From positions 10,178,001-10,242,000 of the forward strand of contig NC_053201.1 of NCBI RefSeq assembly GCF_905163445.1: a DNA stretch of 64,000 nt, in the 5' to 3' direction. Origin of the DNA: Pararge aegeria. Lineage: Eukaryota; Arthropoda; Insecta; Lepidoptera; Nymphalidae. Positions 32,077 to 43,900 of this stretch are shown in pieces; position 1 is the first letter of the stretch; each line of letters begins with the position of its first letter. Under the pieces are notes generated by a model. The model worked only from the letters and a program-made list of their open reading frames with translations. It had not been told where the DNA came from and did not search any database. Position numbers and translations under genes: made by a program.

Positions 32077-35000
32077 ACACACGTGAAAAAAACTCTGCTA
32101 TTCTTCAAGGAACCTAAGTCTCAACTATCTCGTAGCCATTGTCAAAACAAATTAGTAATTCTCAATCAATGTCGAGTTGTATTGTACCGTTTTCCTCTTC
32201 AGATTGCGTTCTTCTAGTTTGTCATTATTAGTCATCAGTACCGTACCATTCTTTGACTAAAAACAGTTAAACATGACTGGAAATTAGCAGACACGTGAGA
32301 ACTTCACGACTAAAACCGTAATAATTAAATAAGTGAACTGACATAGTCAATCCCGAAATTTAACCGTCTTTATGCAAAAAAACTAAATTGTATACTTAAA
32401 ACTATGTTCGGCGTTTTCGTAAGAGCGAGAACTCGAAAAAACTGAATCTTACTTGGATTATATTAATACGATCGAAATGTATAAAATACACGGAGCAATG
32501 AACCCTTATCAAATCGAAAATCTAGCAATTTCAATTAACTGAAATCTTCCTGGGGCATCCTAAGGCAAGCATTTTCACCGTTAAGCTAATTTCGGCTTTG
32601 AACCGACCGAATAACTCACGCTGTGTAACTGATGTCTTACAAAAGAAAATATTGTGTTGATAATTTGTGGATAGTTTTACGATCCACAAAAAAATATGTG
32701 CTTACATCATCGTGCCATTCTGACTTGCGCAGTGAAGTTGCCCAAAATGATTCATCTTCACGGTTTTTTAACTTGTGGTACTTTTTCAATATCAGCTGCC
32801 AAATGGTGACAAACCGGTGATATTACAGTTTAGGATACTTTTGCAATAGAATTCCGTTAATAAATGCAATTTAGTACTATTGTATAAAGTAGGTACGTAA
32901 TAAATAATATGACGTTTTTCAAGTATAGGCAACCGCTACTAGAAAAGCTTCTGAGCTGACTATTAATGTTGTAAGCAATTTTTGCTTCTTAGTCGTGAAG
33001 TCTGACCACTCTGGTCGTGGCTGCTGTGATGAATTAAGTAAGCAATTTAGAAACTCAAGAATTACGATTTTTGTCAATTTTTGTCAGCTTTAGAATGAAA
33101 TTCGATTTAACAAAAGGCTAATTTGATATAATATACCATAATATTGCAGAATTTATTGTCAAAAGCCATGATTCACATAAACTATTATAATGGAAATTAC
33201 TTATTTTTATTTTATCGATAGGAATATGTTCATCTTCTTGCTTATTGTGCCCTAGACTAAGTCCTCTCTTAAACTTAAAGGCAAGACTTATTGTTTTAGT
33301 TTTGGCATATTTTTTACGATTGGCCGCATACCTCATTGCTAAGTTACCATCCTTTTAGATTTAACGATTATTAAGATAATCCTGATTCATAGTAAATAAT
33401 TGACCTCTATTCATGTCATAGTTCTCTTCAGCAAAGATTTCTTCTGCCATCAGAGATAGGGATTTAGAGCTTACAATTATTACGGCTAGAATTATAAAAA
33501 CTTCAGTTATTCATCCTTTTATGGACAATATGTTTTTTAATTTGTTTTTTCAATGTTTTTATCGTCATTGTTTTATTTATTGTGTTAATTTAAAGCTTCA
33601 ATTGATTAATGGAACAGAATCTATGAATCATTTACATACCATATTATATTATACCATAAGCAATGGCATAATCTCTTTAAAAGAAAACGTAGAGATTGCA
33701 GGATTATCCTGGTATCCACCAATCACACTTTTATGATCACAATACAAAATAAAATTACAAATAAAAATACAGTTGTCGAACACAGCTCATAATATTTTCA
33801 ACTAGGTACTTAGATGAAGAATAAAGAACCAACAAGATTTACAAGCACTGTTTTTATAGACTATCTCTGTTGATATGTACGCGGTTTTTATGCCAACAAA
33901 TTTTGAAAAGATACCGTTAGTATGCCGTTCAAGTTATCCCCCTCGATCTTTACATTATAATAAATATTCAAGAGTTAGATGTTACTGATGAACTAAAAGC
34001 TTGCGAAAAAACACGAATAACTTGCAATCATTTATATTCTGTGTTCCATTATTTATAACAAGACCATGAAAAAGGATTTGTGTCGTTAGCAGATATAAAT
34101 AGCGCAAAACTTATTATTTTGTGAACCGTCTTGTGACTCGGCGGGCCGTTGGAGTTCGTACTTAAGTGATATCCAAACAAACAGGCCACTTATAAATATT
34201 TAATAAAACAGCAAACCACAGATTAGTCATGGCGGTTTCCACTCAACTTCACTTTAACTTACATTATCATATATACAAACATAGAATTAACTATGAATTA
34301 ACTATTTATGGTAATAGAAAATTGTCCTCAGTCAACACACATTGAAAATAATGCAAAAGTAGATTATAGTAGTCAGACAAGTTCAAAAGAAGATACCAAT
34401 AACGGAATCGCGGACGCAACATGCTTCCCATCCAATTGGATCTAATTAATTAAAAACAATTCGGTGTGATACAAATATATATTTTCAAATGAACTTTCGA
34501 AAACTTACAAGTAAAGACGAAAGTCCTACTCACTTTGTAAAAGAAATCCGTGATGCTTGCGTTGACACAGAAACAATGTATGCAGTTAAAGAGACACACA
34601 GATAACACCGTGGTTTTAAGTGAATTGGTAATTAATTGAACTTTTTTTGATAGTGGCTTAAACAGCAGCAAGAAACACGTACAGTCTACACGCGGTTCAG
34701 TATTTGACTGATGACGTGAATCGAGCATGGAACTGCCGCGCCGGTCGACTTGCCCCTCAAGTGCCTTATAGGTCTTAAGAATACCACATCCTGCTCAGAT
34801 TATTAATCCTTATTGCATTTCTCTTTAAGGGAGTAATTCGTTTGGTGAATGACTATTTTGTATTGCTTTAGTTTCGCTCTACATACAAATTGTGTATGCC
34901 ACGGCCGTTTACACATTTCTTTTAAGTGGAGAGAAAAGGCGAAAGGATATAGCAACTTAAATGTTTGCCTGTAGCATGTTATTGTGATTGTATGAAGTCA

Positions 35001-35399
35001 TAAAGTGAATTGTTGCCACTAGTTGTCGAATTATTCGCTGTTATCTTATCTATTTTATTGCACAAAGAATAATATGTACCTACCTACCTACTGTCGCAAC
35101 ATTAAAAGCATTATATCATTTTAAGCCGCTTCGATATATGAGTGGTTTGTTTGTACCCCGTTCCTATCCGCCAATTCCATTGTGGTTTTCCGTGTAAGAA
35201 AACTGTACCTGCATTGTAAGAAATTTTTAAAATAATTACCTCTTTGTAAAATTAATAGGACATTAACCTTACATATTTTGAATTCCACGGAAAAGCGATT
35301 GATTCACTTTGAAGAAGTCTCCAAAGTAAAATTCAAAACCAATAAGTAGGACTAATACGAGTATAAGCACTGTTAAAAGTCTGTTTCTATGTAGTTATT

Positions 35400-35510
35400 C
35401 TACTACCGGAAGCAGATAGCGGTGTTTAGGCAGACTCTACTGAGAAGAAGCCAATAAGCAACACCGCAGATGTTCTTTTCCATCATCAACTTTAAAAATT
35501 TTGTAAAATT
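35400..35510 (+). mobile_element. LINE-like 3' tail (family M), fragment
   Basis: GGCAGACTCTACTGAGAAGA and GATGTTCTTTTCCATCATC match 7195 and 42590. Confidence 0.5.
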
Positions 35511-36280
35511 TATTCTATGTCGCGAGAAATGAAAGTGGATCAGCGTGTTACCTTTATGTTTTATATGAGTTGTTGAAACTTATGCACTTGTTTTATAATT
35601 GAAATTTGAAGGTGTCAAATATTAAACTTCTTCTGAGTGTTTTTTTTTACCAAAGAATTACTTTTGCACGCTATTATTTCCTTTTCTGTGTTCCAGTTCG
35701 TATATCGAAATATTTTGTTTGATGAATGTTTACCTCAACTTAAATGAGATGAGGTAGTAAATTAGCTCAGGTGTCCTGTTTACTTGGACCATTTAATATA
35801 ATTTAATATAATGAAGGGTGATGATTGTCTTTGTCAGTGTGTTTATTAAAAGGGTTTCCACGCTGTTTCGATTTATTTAATCTAAAAACGTCGTGACTTT
35901 GCTAAAATTAGGCGACCCTGTTTACCCCTCGTGAAAGTGACGTGTACGTGGCAGGGTTGCTGACACCTCGAGAGGTTGAGCTTTTAGTTTTGTATGGGTT
36001 TTGGAAGTGTGGAGCGATTGTCCCTACGTGGCCTAGTCAAGTCGCAATTTAACTTACCACCGCACATATGACCTACCCTACACATATTTTATACTTTGTT
36101 TGCTTTTTGTGTCTATAGCAAAGATTAAATAATTATATATGTGTTCACGCCTTTTATGAATTAGAAATATATATTGATTTATTTAACTCTATATTTATCA
36201 TTTTTCATTAAATGTAAGTCTGCCATTTTCTGACAACTTTATAGGTAGGGTTTGTTGTATATGTAATTAATATGTATGTA

Positions 36281-36480
36281 CTGCGACTGTGACTGCGATT
36301 GCGACTGCGACTGCGACTGCGACTGCGACTGCGACTGCGACTGCGACTGCGACTGCGACTGCGACTGCGACTGCGACTGCGACTGCAACTGCGACTGCGA
36401 CTGCGAAAGCGACTGCGACTGCGACTGAGACTGCGATTGCGACTGCGACTGAGACTGCGATAGCGACTGCGACTGCGACT
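36281..36480. repeat. (CTGCGA)n minisatellite, about 200 bp
   Basis: About 33 hexamer units, with changes (CTGCAA, CTGAGA, CTGCGATAG) gathered in the right half. Open frames over it (Val-Ala or Thr-Ala repeats) are by-products of the repeat. Confidence 0.95.
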
Positions 36481-36569
36481 AACACTTTAAAACAATAAAA
36501 AACAAAATCAACTTCGGTTCCGGAAATACGTTGGCACAGACATACACGCACACATAAACACCTCAAACT

Positions 36570-36840
36570 TATAACACCCTGTCTGTCGTTTTTGCATCGG
36601 GCGTAAAAGAAAAATAAAAATCTTTAGCTTCCCTATGTTTAACTGGACAAATGAGTAAAAGTATTTCGCCGATATGAAGCATCCCTAAGCCCTGGTAGGT
36701 GAGGTGCTGATAAGGCGTGCATAGGCCGTATGGGCTGCTGGGGCGAATCGTTTCCACATGAATACCCAGCACGCAGCGTGTAAAGTGTTCACTGGCCTGA
36801 AATACACTGTGTCCCCCATTTACATAAAACGTGGACAAAA
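36570..36840 (-). pseudogene. Possible decayed jockey-type LINE ORF1 (zinc-knuckle region)
   Basis: The minus-strand frame reads LGIHVETIRPSSP and then YQGLG. Allowing one lost base, the next residues become GHASYRRN. This echoes the VE...P...QCHRCQ..GHA pattern of jockey-clade gag-like proteins, but the knuckle cysteines are gone. The match is from memory and by eye, so it is weak. Confidence 0.3.
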
Positions 36841-36843
36841 TAA

Positions 36844-37020
36844 TATGAACGGTGGGTTTTCCACCGATGACCTCTATGTGTTCGATAATTGCTTGGTTGC
36901 TCTAGTGGTTAGCAAACAATAAAATTGGACTTTTTTTTTTCATTCAGGATTCGTGATGTTTTCCTTCTATGTGCCTATTTGAATAAAGATATTTTTGACT
37001 TTGTTCACTGACTTCTACTT
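36844..37020. repeat. Retroelement-like tail piece
   Basis: CTCTAGTGGTTAGCAAACAA, TGATGTTTTCCTTC and TTTGAATAAAGATATTTTTG resemble retroelement tails (compare 48620-48640). Weak. Confidence 0.3.
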
Positions 37021-38435
37021 TCGGTTTATGAGAAAGGATAGCTTTTACTTAAATCACAATTGGCCAGCTTAGATAACAAACGATTTAAACTCCGGTTTGA
37101 CTACAGTGAAAAACAAAGAAGCAAAGATGTAAACCCAGTAGCAGTAGGTAGCTACTTAGTTTTTAAAATTACTTTAATTTGCTTAACGCAATATTTAGAT
37201 CTGTTTTTGCTACTTTTTATGTTTCAGTCCACTATGGATAACCTCCGGGTGCCTTGCCCGAATCAAAAACTGATTTCATGTAGTAAGTTACACCATTCCT
37301 TAGATTTTTAATCGTATTATGTCGTATCTATAAAATTAAACCACACTAAGGGTATTTGTAATTTCTATCACAGAATAGAATATAATATATTGCTCACTAT
37401 TTACATATACACTAAATTTTCTAACTTCTTTTATAATGTGTGTTGTCTTTCATTACTCTTTAGAGTAATATGTTTTATGAATATCAAAAGACAGGTGACA
37501 TAAAATAAATAAAAGCAAACAAAATAAAATGGGATTTTCAATACGTAAGTGTGCTTTTATTATTTTCTTACTAAATTTAAACATAAACTTTACACAAAAA
37601 AGTTACAGTAATATTGTTTACAATATACAACGAATACAACTTGCACGTAAATAAAAATAGAATTTAGAAAAGCAGTTGGCAAGGCCTAGCATTAGAAATA
37701 TTATATCCTAGTATAATAAATTACTATTATTGTATAAGTATATTTTGTGTGCCATTGAATGTATCTATCTTTCTAATTTACTGTGCAAACGATGGTGCTG
37801 ATACACCACATTTTTAAAATAGGACAATTTTGTCACAAATCGGAACAAAAGTTTTCACTTTATGAACATTATTCAAACATTAGCAGTGCTTTAAAATCAT
37901 TTAACAAATCCTAACAATATCTTACAAGATGTTTGTAAATGTTATAGTGTTTAGTGTTTCAATGTTTATAAACATTGTATAGCTGGGGTATAGCAGTAAA
38001 ATTATGTAACTTTGTTTTCCTAAGATAAAAGTTTATAAAAGTCTATGGTTTACAAACTAAAACCTAGCAAATTTAACGATTCTAATATTGCTTCAAGAAA
38101 GGACGATAAATAAACACTAGTTTTATTGCGCCTGTAGATTAAAATATATAATTTAAAGATTATATATATTGCTAATGAAATTCCACAGGCTTGATAAGTT
38201 ATTTTTATAAATCTGTTACATGATTATTATTTATTAATCTGTAGATACAGTAACCGTTGTCACCCTACTAAGACTCTGGGAGGTCCTTTGAGTGTACACG
38301 GTGTATTTAATTGGAACATCAAATTAATATACGAGTAAAGTTTGGATAATCTCGCTTATATTTACCTAATTTATTTATTCAATATTATGTACCTAAATGA
38401 AGTAATTCACATAATATAATTATTTATTATTATGT
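37020..38435. other. No gene recognised
   Basis: AT-rich, without recognised repeats or exons. Confidence 0.4.
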
Positions 38436-38436
38436 T

Positions 38437-38660
38437 AAAGTGGTATTCCAGTGGTTAAGGCCTCGGTATCTTTTTCTTATAACTTGCTCAAACGGTGAAG
38501 TGCTCATCGTGAGGAAACATTCTACAACAAATTGCTCGCCGTCAAGAGTTCCCCATGATGTTTTCAAAGGCGTATGGAGTCCACCAATCCAAAAGTCCTT
38601 CCCTTTGTGGGAAGAAAATTGTGCTCAGTAACAGACCAGTAATGGATTGATATTATAATT
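38437..38660 (+). mobile_element. SINE, family B, diverged
   Basis: CCAGTGGTTAAGGCCTCGGT, TAACTTGCTCAAACGGTGAA, TCCCCATGATGTTTTCAAAG and CAGTAATGGATTGATAT. Confidence 0.55.
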
Positions 38661-39119
38661 ATGAGGATTGACCATTGTGACCAAGCTGGGTGCGGGAGTT
38701 AGTCATGGCAATTCTAGATTCACCGGAGAGAACTGAAAATTTAAAACGCGTAGGTACGAAGTCGCGGGTTGCATATGTGTATAGGATTTTTTATTTTATA
38801 TATGTATAGGGTTTTCTATTTTATCCCAAAATTTTTATTAGGAAATTTTATCTAGTCATTTTTTTTTAAGTAAAAACCTTTTTTTTTTAAACATTACTCA
38901 GCTTAAGAGAAGGTACCTTCGCATCATCTAACCAACGTCCGCGTAAGCTTGCAAAATTCTTACTAATTACCTATTGCTCAAGCAGCAGTGTATTGTAATT
39001 GGTTACAAGTGCGACGCAAACCTGCACGCCACCTCCAACCAAGCCTTTGTTTAGTATTTTTTTAGACTGTGCCTGTAAAGAGACAAAATCGAAACAGCAT
39101 TGCGTCAGAGAAGACTTGA

Positions 39120-39450
39120 CTTTTTATTTTTTAATCCCTATAAGTTAACCCTTAACTGCAATCTTCCCTGGTGGTAAGTGATGATGCAGTCTAAGATGGT
39201 AGCGGGCTAACCTGTTAGGGAGTGTGGTAGTCTTACCCCTAATCGGTTTCTTCGCGACATCGTACCGGAACACTTATCGCTCAGCGGCACGTCTTCGTCA
39301 GTAGTGGGTAACTAGCCACGGCCAAAGCGTCCCAACAAACCAGACAAGAGAAAATTCAGAAACGATAAATTACCAAATCGCCCTGCCGGGAATCGAACCC
39401 GACACCTCATATTAAAATTCACAGCGCTCATCGTTGCGCCAAATATACTG
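39120..39450 (-). mobile_element. SINE, family C, full length
   Basis: On plus: AACTGCAATCTTCCCTGGTG, GCGGGCTAACCTGTTAGGG, TCGGTTTCTTCGCGACATCG, GTGGGTAACTAGCCACGGCC and CCCTGCCGGGAATCGAACCC, ending near the tRNA-like 5' start (CATCGTTGCGCCAAA). Used as the family reference. Confidence 0.75.
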
Positions 39451-39484
39451 ACTGAAAAATTTCCAAAAAACTGATTACGCCGTT

Positions 39485-39665
39485 TAAAAGTTCACTGCTG
39501 GACGACAGGCCTCTCGAAATGGGAGGGGAAGGAGGGTTTTCCCTTAATAACCACCCTGGGCAGTAGATGGTAGCAGAGCACGCTGCTGCCCGTTTTCTGT
39601 TATATTCACAGTCGCCTTGTACCTACGACTCCGGCCCGAAGCGGATGTGTGTACTGATTCTGTAT
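39485..39665. repeat. Interspersed repeat, family I-like
   Basis: TTCACTGCTGGACGACAGGC and GGGCAGTAGATGGTAGCAGA recall the common lepidopteran words and family I. Confidence 0.4.
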
Positions 39666-39669
39666 ATTC

Positions 39670-40860
39670 TGATCTGCATTCTGATTCACCACACAGTTGA
39701 CAGTACACATATGCGAAATATGGCTTAGAATTAATGTTTTTATGTAAAGAAGCTCATCGATTAATTAATAGTAAATGTTATTTTAACCACAGTTTTGAAC
39801 CATTAAAGCACAAAGTCCATTTAACTATGAAGGTAAGTTTAATGTTTCGATACTCGAAAGTGAACTACGATAATCTGCTAATATGGGTAATACTAATTAA
39901 ACGTCAACAAGGAAAACGATTCCAAGAGCGAATGAGAATGAATACCTAACTATGAAATAACTCTTATTTCCTTAACTCGTTAACCTCTAAAACTCTGTGT
40001 CGCTTTAAAATGAATTAAAATTCATCGCGCTAAGTGTAACATAATGGATTGTGTGAACAAATATGTAACTTGTGACAGATCCACCGTATCTTGCACGTGA
40101 AGTGATATTTGAGATAAATTATTTTATATATGCGAGAGTCAATGTGAAGAAATACATAGCGCCGGTCGACGTTTGTGTGCTAAATACCACGTACAGAAAT
40201 ATATTCAAACGTGATTTCAATAACCAAGAAATAAAAAAATATAATACAACAAATGTCCTAGTTTTTATTCATAGAGAATTTTAAAGGACAGCGTACTGAA
40301 TAGTGAATATTAAAGAGTATCGCTAGTTAACATTTATGATACTTTTTAGTTTGCAAGAATTAAAGTTAATCTAAATTTATTTAATATAAAGTTATGCCAA
40401 CATTTATCGAAAAAAAAGAAGTGAAAAGTTCAAATAACGCCGAGTTTAATGCTGCTGTTTACTGTGATAAAATCGGATAACATAACCCAATTTTATGTAC
40501 TCGTTCACCTTGAGACAACTTTGCATCACTGATAACTATTGTGAGAAACAATAAAATTGTGTTTTAAGTGTAAAAAGCAATAACATGAAAAATGTGAAAT
40601 TGATAAAGTGTCTGTGAAATTGATGAAGTGAAATTGATAGTGACTGAGTCCAGTACCGGCAAAGCAAAATAGCAATCACTAAAACCTAATCTAGTGATCA
40701 GCATTTTCGGAATATCAAATACACAAGTACAATATTATCCGCAGAGGGCAATCAAGGGATATCGTTCATCACGTAGGTGATTAGATAAAGGAATTTGGAC
40801 CAGATAATGTTGATCGATTATTGATTAATTACAAGGATATAAGGGTTGGTGGACGTAGCC
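39670..40860. other. No gene recognised; upstream of the Ig gene
   Basis: AT-rich, no recognised repeats. It should hold promoter-proximal sequence of the gene starting at 40918, but no element stands out beyond the initiator noted next. Confidence 0.4.
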
Positions 40861-40868
40861 TCGCGAGG

Positions 40869-40873
40869 TCAGT
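40869..40873 (+). promoter_or_regulatory. Possible arthropod initiator (TCAGT)
   Basis: TCAGT matches the arthropod initiator and lies 49 bases before the first ATG of the Ig gene. No TATA box was seen about 30 bases upstream. A short leader is inferred; upstream untranslated exons are not excluded. Confidence 0.3.
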
Positions 40874-40917
40874 TTTCCGTTACTCCTGCGCCCGCGCAGT
40901 GCTGTGTTTAAAGCGAT

Positions 40918-40966
40918 ATGATGCGGTCGCAACTGTGGATTGCGGTGTACGCCATTTTACTTGCAG
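40918..40966 (+). CDS. Ig gene exon 1: signal peptide
   Basis: Starts ATGATG, encoding MMRSQLWIAVYAILLA plus the first base of codon 17. The donor is GTGTGT and the phase is 1. Either of the two adjacent ATGs could start; the first is used here. Confidence 0.8.
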
Positions 40967-43900
40967 GTGTGTTTTGTTTTGGTGATAATACGTGTTCTTT
41001 TATTTTTTTGTATTCTGCTACGCCGTTAAGCCTCAGATTGGTGAATTGGAAATCTACTTTTGTGAATTTGTGCCGTTTTATCCTTAATACGTTGGTATAA
41101 ATGCGGCTTGGCACGCGTGTTCTTTCTCATTAAAGTTAGGTATAAATTGGAATGATATTGCGTGAAAGAAGGTTAAACCAACAGAACTTTTCAATTTACG
41201 GTAGGGATTAAGTATCAGGTAAAAAATATCTCTATGCAAGACATAACGCTAATTCATTGCGCTGGTAGTTTTAGTGTGCACAGAAGGACAAACATACACT
41301 TTCGCATTTATATTGGGCAACAACAATCACTGTTTATTAAAAAAAAAATATGTGTAAAATGATCTGCTAAAAGTGGGAAATAATAACTAAGAACATACTC
41401 GTACCTAGGTAGGTACTGAACAAATAAAAAATATAACTGGGCGAATAGAAAGATTGAGCGGTCGAATTTTATACAAAGCGATCGACTTATAAATCAGAAT
41501 CGATAAATATAGTGCAGTCTTGTTGTCCCCGTGCTACTACAAATATTTATAGTATGGCTATAAACCTAGGCTAACTTTAAATATCAGTAATTTAACTGTT
41601 AGAACTGGCTGGCACTTTGGTTTTATTTGGTGATTAATAGAGGCCATTTTTGAGATTTGTAGACGCCATACATTCGCTCACTTAGGATTTTAGTAAACCA
41701 GTCAGTAATTACGTTATCTTTAATATACATTCTCATTCGCTAGATTAAATGTTACCAATTTATAATATTAGTAAAGTCAAAATTTGCTTGTTTATTATGA
41801 TGTTATTTACGGGTAAAAGCCTTTCTCGTTTTTCCGGCGAACTTGCTAAAACCGGTCGGTGCACATCATTACACCAACCTTCCTACTTCATTAGTAGTTT
41901 ACGGATCCACGTCAACCTTGGAACGTGAACAATACCTACTCAATGCCTTATAACTATTCTTTCGGTTTAAGACTATGTAGATACTTACATAGTATCTCTA
42001 TAATGGAACCACGTAGACGGTATGCATTGTATGTGAATAATAAGCAAACAGATAATGTAAGATAATAATAATTTTATGTGTTAAATAAATATAAATACAT
42101 ATTGAGTAGGTATGTAAGACTTATTGTTTGCAACTGTCCGCTGATGAGTTATGTCGTCTATCTCCAACCACATTCATCAGATCTACACAAAGTTTGGGTA
42201 AAATTAAACACATATTATAACCTCTATAGTACAAAAGTAATTATTTCAATCTGTTATTATTTGTCGGAGTTATGGTGTAAAATCGTCTTAATACTTTCAT
42301 CCCCTCTCCCAAAGTAACCGAGCTTAATGTCGGGATAAAAAGTATCCTATATTACTTCTAACACTTCCAAGAATATGTGTACAAAGTTTCATGAGGATCG
42401 GTTAAGAAGTTTTTGCGTGAAAACGTAACAAACAAACTTACATTGATATTTATAATATTTTAAGTAGGGAACGGGATAGGGATTAAGTACTCCATCTTAT
42501 TAAAAAAATGAAAATTAAAACATACATATTAAAGCACTTGTGAAACGTCAAGTCTCTTTTTGTAGCAACTTTACCACCGCGCCGGTTCGGATGGAAAATT
42601 CTACCGAGAAAAAGCCGTCAAGAAACTCAGCTGCTCTTTTCCAACATCAAGACATAAGTAACAAGTAACCTTATCATTAATCTATTGTATGCCTACCTTT
42701 CTGTAATAAATGTGATTTAACACATTGTTACTACGGCATTGGCAGGCCTGGAATTGCCTTCGAAATCATGCATTATATGCAATTTAGGATTTTATATAAA
42801 TCCACAACTACGGCCTCCCTACTCATTCTGAGAGGGAGGCTATAATAAGTGTAAGTAATATCATGGAATTCCGCAAAATAAAGCCTGCTCCTATTGAATA
42901 TCTTAATATTATTTATCTGGTGGGACGACCAGCAAAGACGTGATGCCGAGCGATTTGCGGAACGATGCCGCGTAGAATCCGATTAGGGGCATGGATTGGT
43001 CTTGATATGTCTGGTGTTTGTCCATAATCCTAACAGGCTAGCCCGCTACCATCTTGGGGCTAATTATTTGGTCGGCGCATAAAAACCTAAAAAATTAAAA
43101 ATAAACCAATAAGGAAAAAAATGCATGTCGATTTTTGATGATTTTTGAAATTTTAAATAATTCTGAAATTCTTAAAAAAAATTTTTCGAGCTGTCGTTTG
43201 GAGACATCTCATAAAACATAAAAAAAAATTTGTCGGTTTTTTTGCGCCACCCTCTTATATATATATATATATATATATATAAATATATAAAAAAAGTGCA
43301 TGTGTGTTATGGTGGAGAAGCCTGATGAAAACATCATGAGAAAACAAGCATGCACGACAGTTCATAATGTCCACAAAATCGTGTAAAGTCTACCAATCCG
43401 CTACACTTCCTGTGCCCTATAATAAGCGTAACGGGTTTATGTTGATGATCATGTGAGCCTCATAAACCAAGTGAAGAAATTAGGTATTATATTATTTCGG
43501 GACTGACTTATCTATTTTTGTTTCTAAATTATTATTCTATTTTCGTCGCATCCGATAAATATGTTTTCCCGCGTTTATCTTAATCCAGCTAATCATAAGT
43601 GACAACGTTAAGAGAACTCTTGAAGATGCCTATTTATAAGTTCGTTCGTTCACTCGTAATCGCTCTTTGGGATCATCATTAGGTATGAAGCTGTATTGGT
43701 TTAAGGCTTTAAAAGTATTCCATACCCGTTCTGGATGCAAGCTATATTTATGCAACATTTCGCCAAGATGCAGCCATGTATAGGTAGATTATTAAAGCTT
43801 TTTTTGAAATCATCAGTGCTCTTCATCATCAAAGCTTTACAGCCCTGGGTCGGCCTTGGCTTGGTCAAGCAAATTTCTCCATTTGAGTCTGTGAGAAGTA

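Larger units (their letters stand above)
31400..36280. other. Repeat-poor stretch, no gene recognised
   Basis: No SINE A, B, C or K copies. It contains a 31-bp palindrome at 32012-32076 and one family M tail near 35400-35510. No open segment could be tied to splice sites or a family. Confidence 0.45.

Noticed and set aside
34450..34728. A 92-residue Cys- and Phe-rich minus-strand frame
   Set aside because: No family features, no splice-bounded edges, and AT-rich composition like the surrounding non-coding DNA.
36267..36566. Long open frames over the hexamer repeat (Val-Ala or Thr-Ala repeats)
   Set aside because: A 6-bp repeat without stops is open in several frames; there is no start context, splice site or flanking coding sequence.
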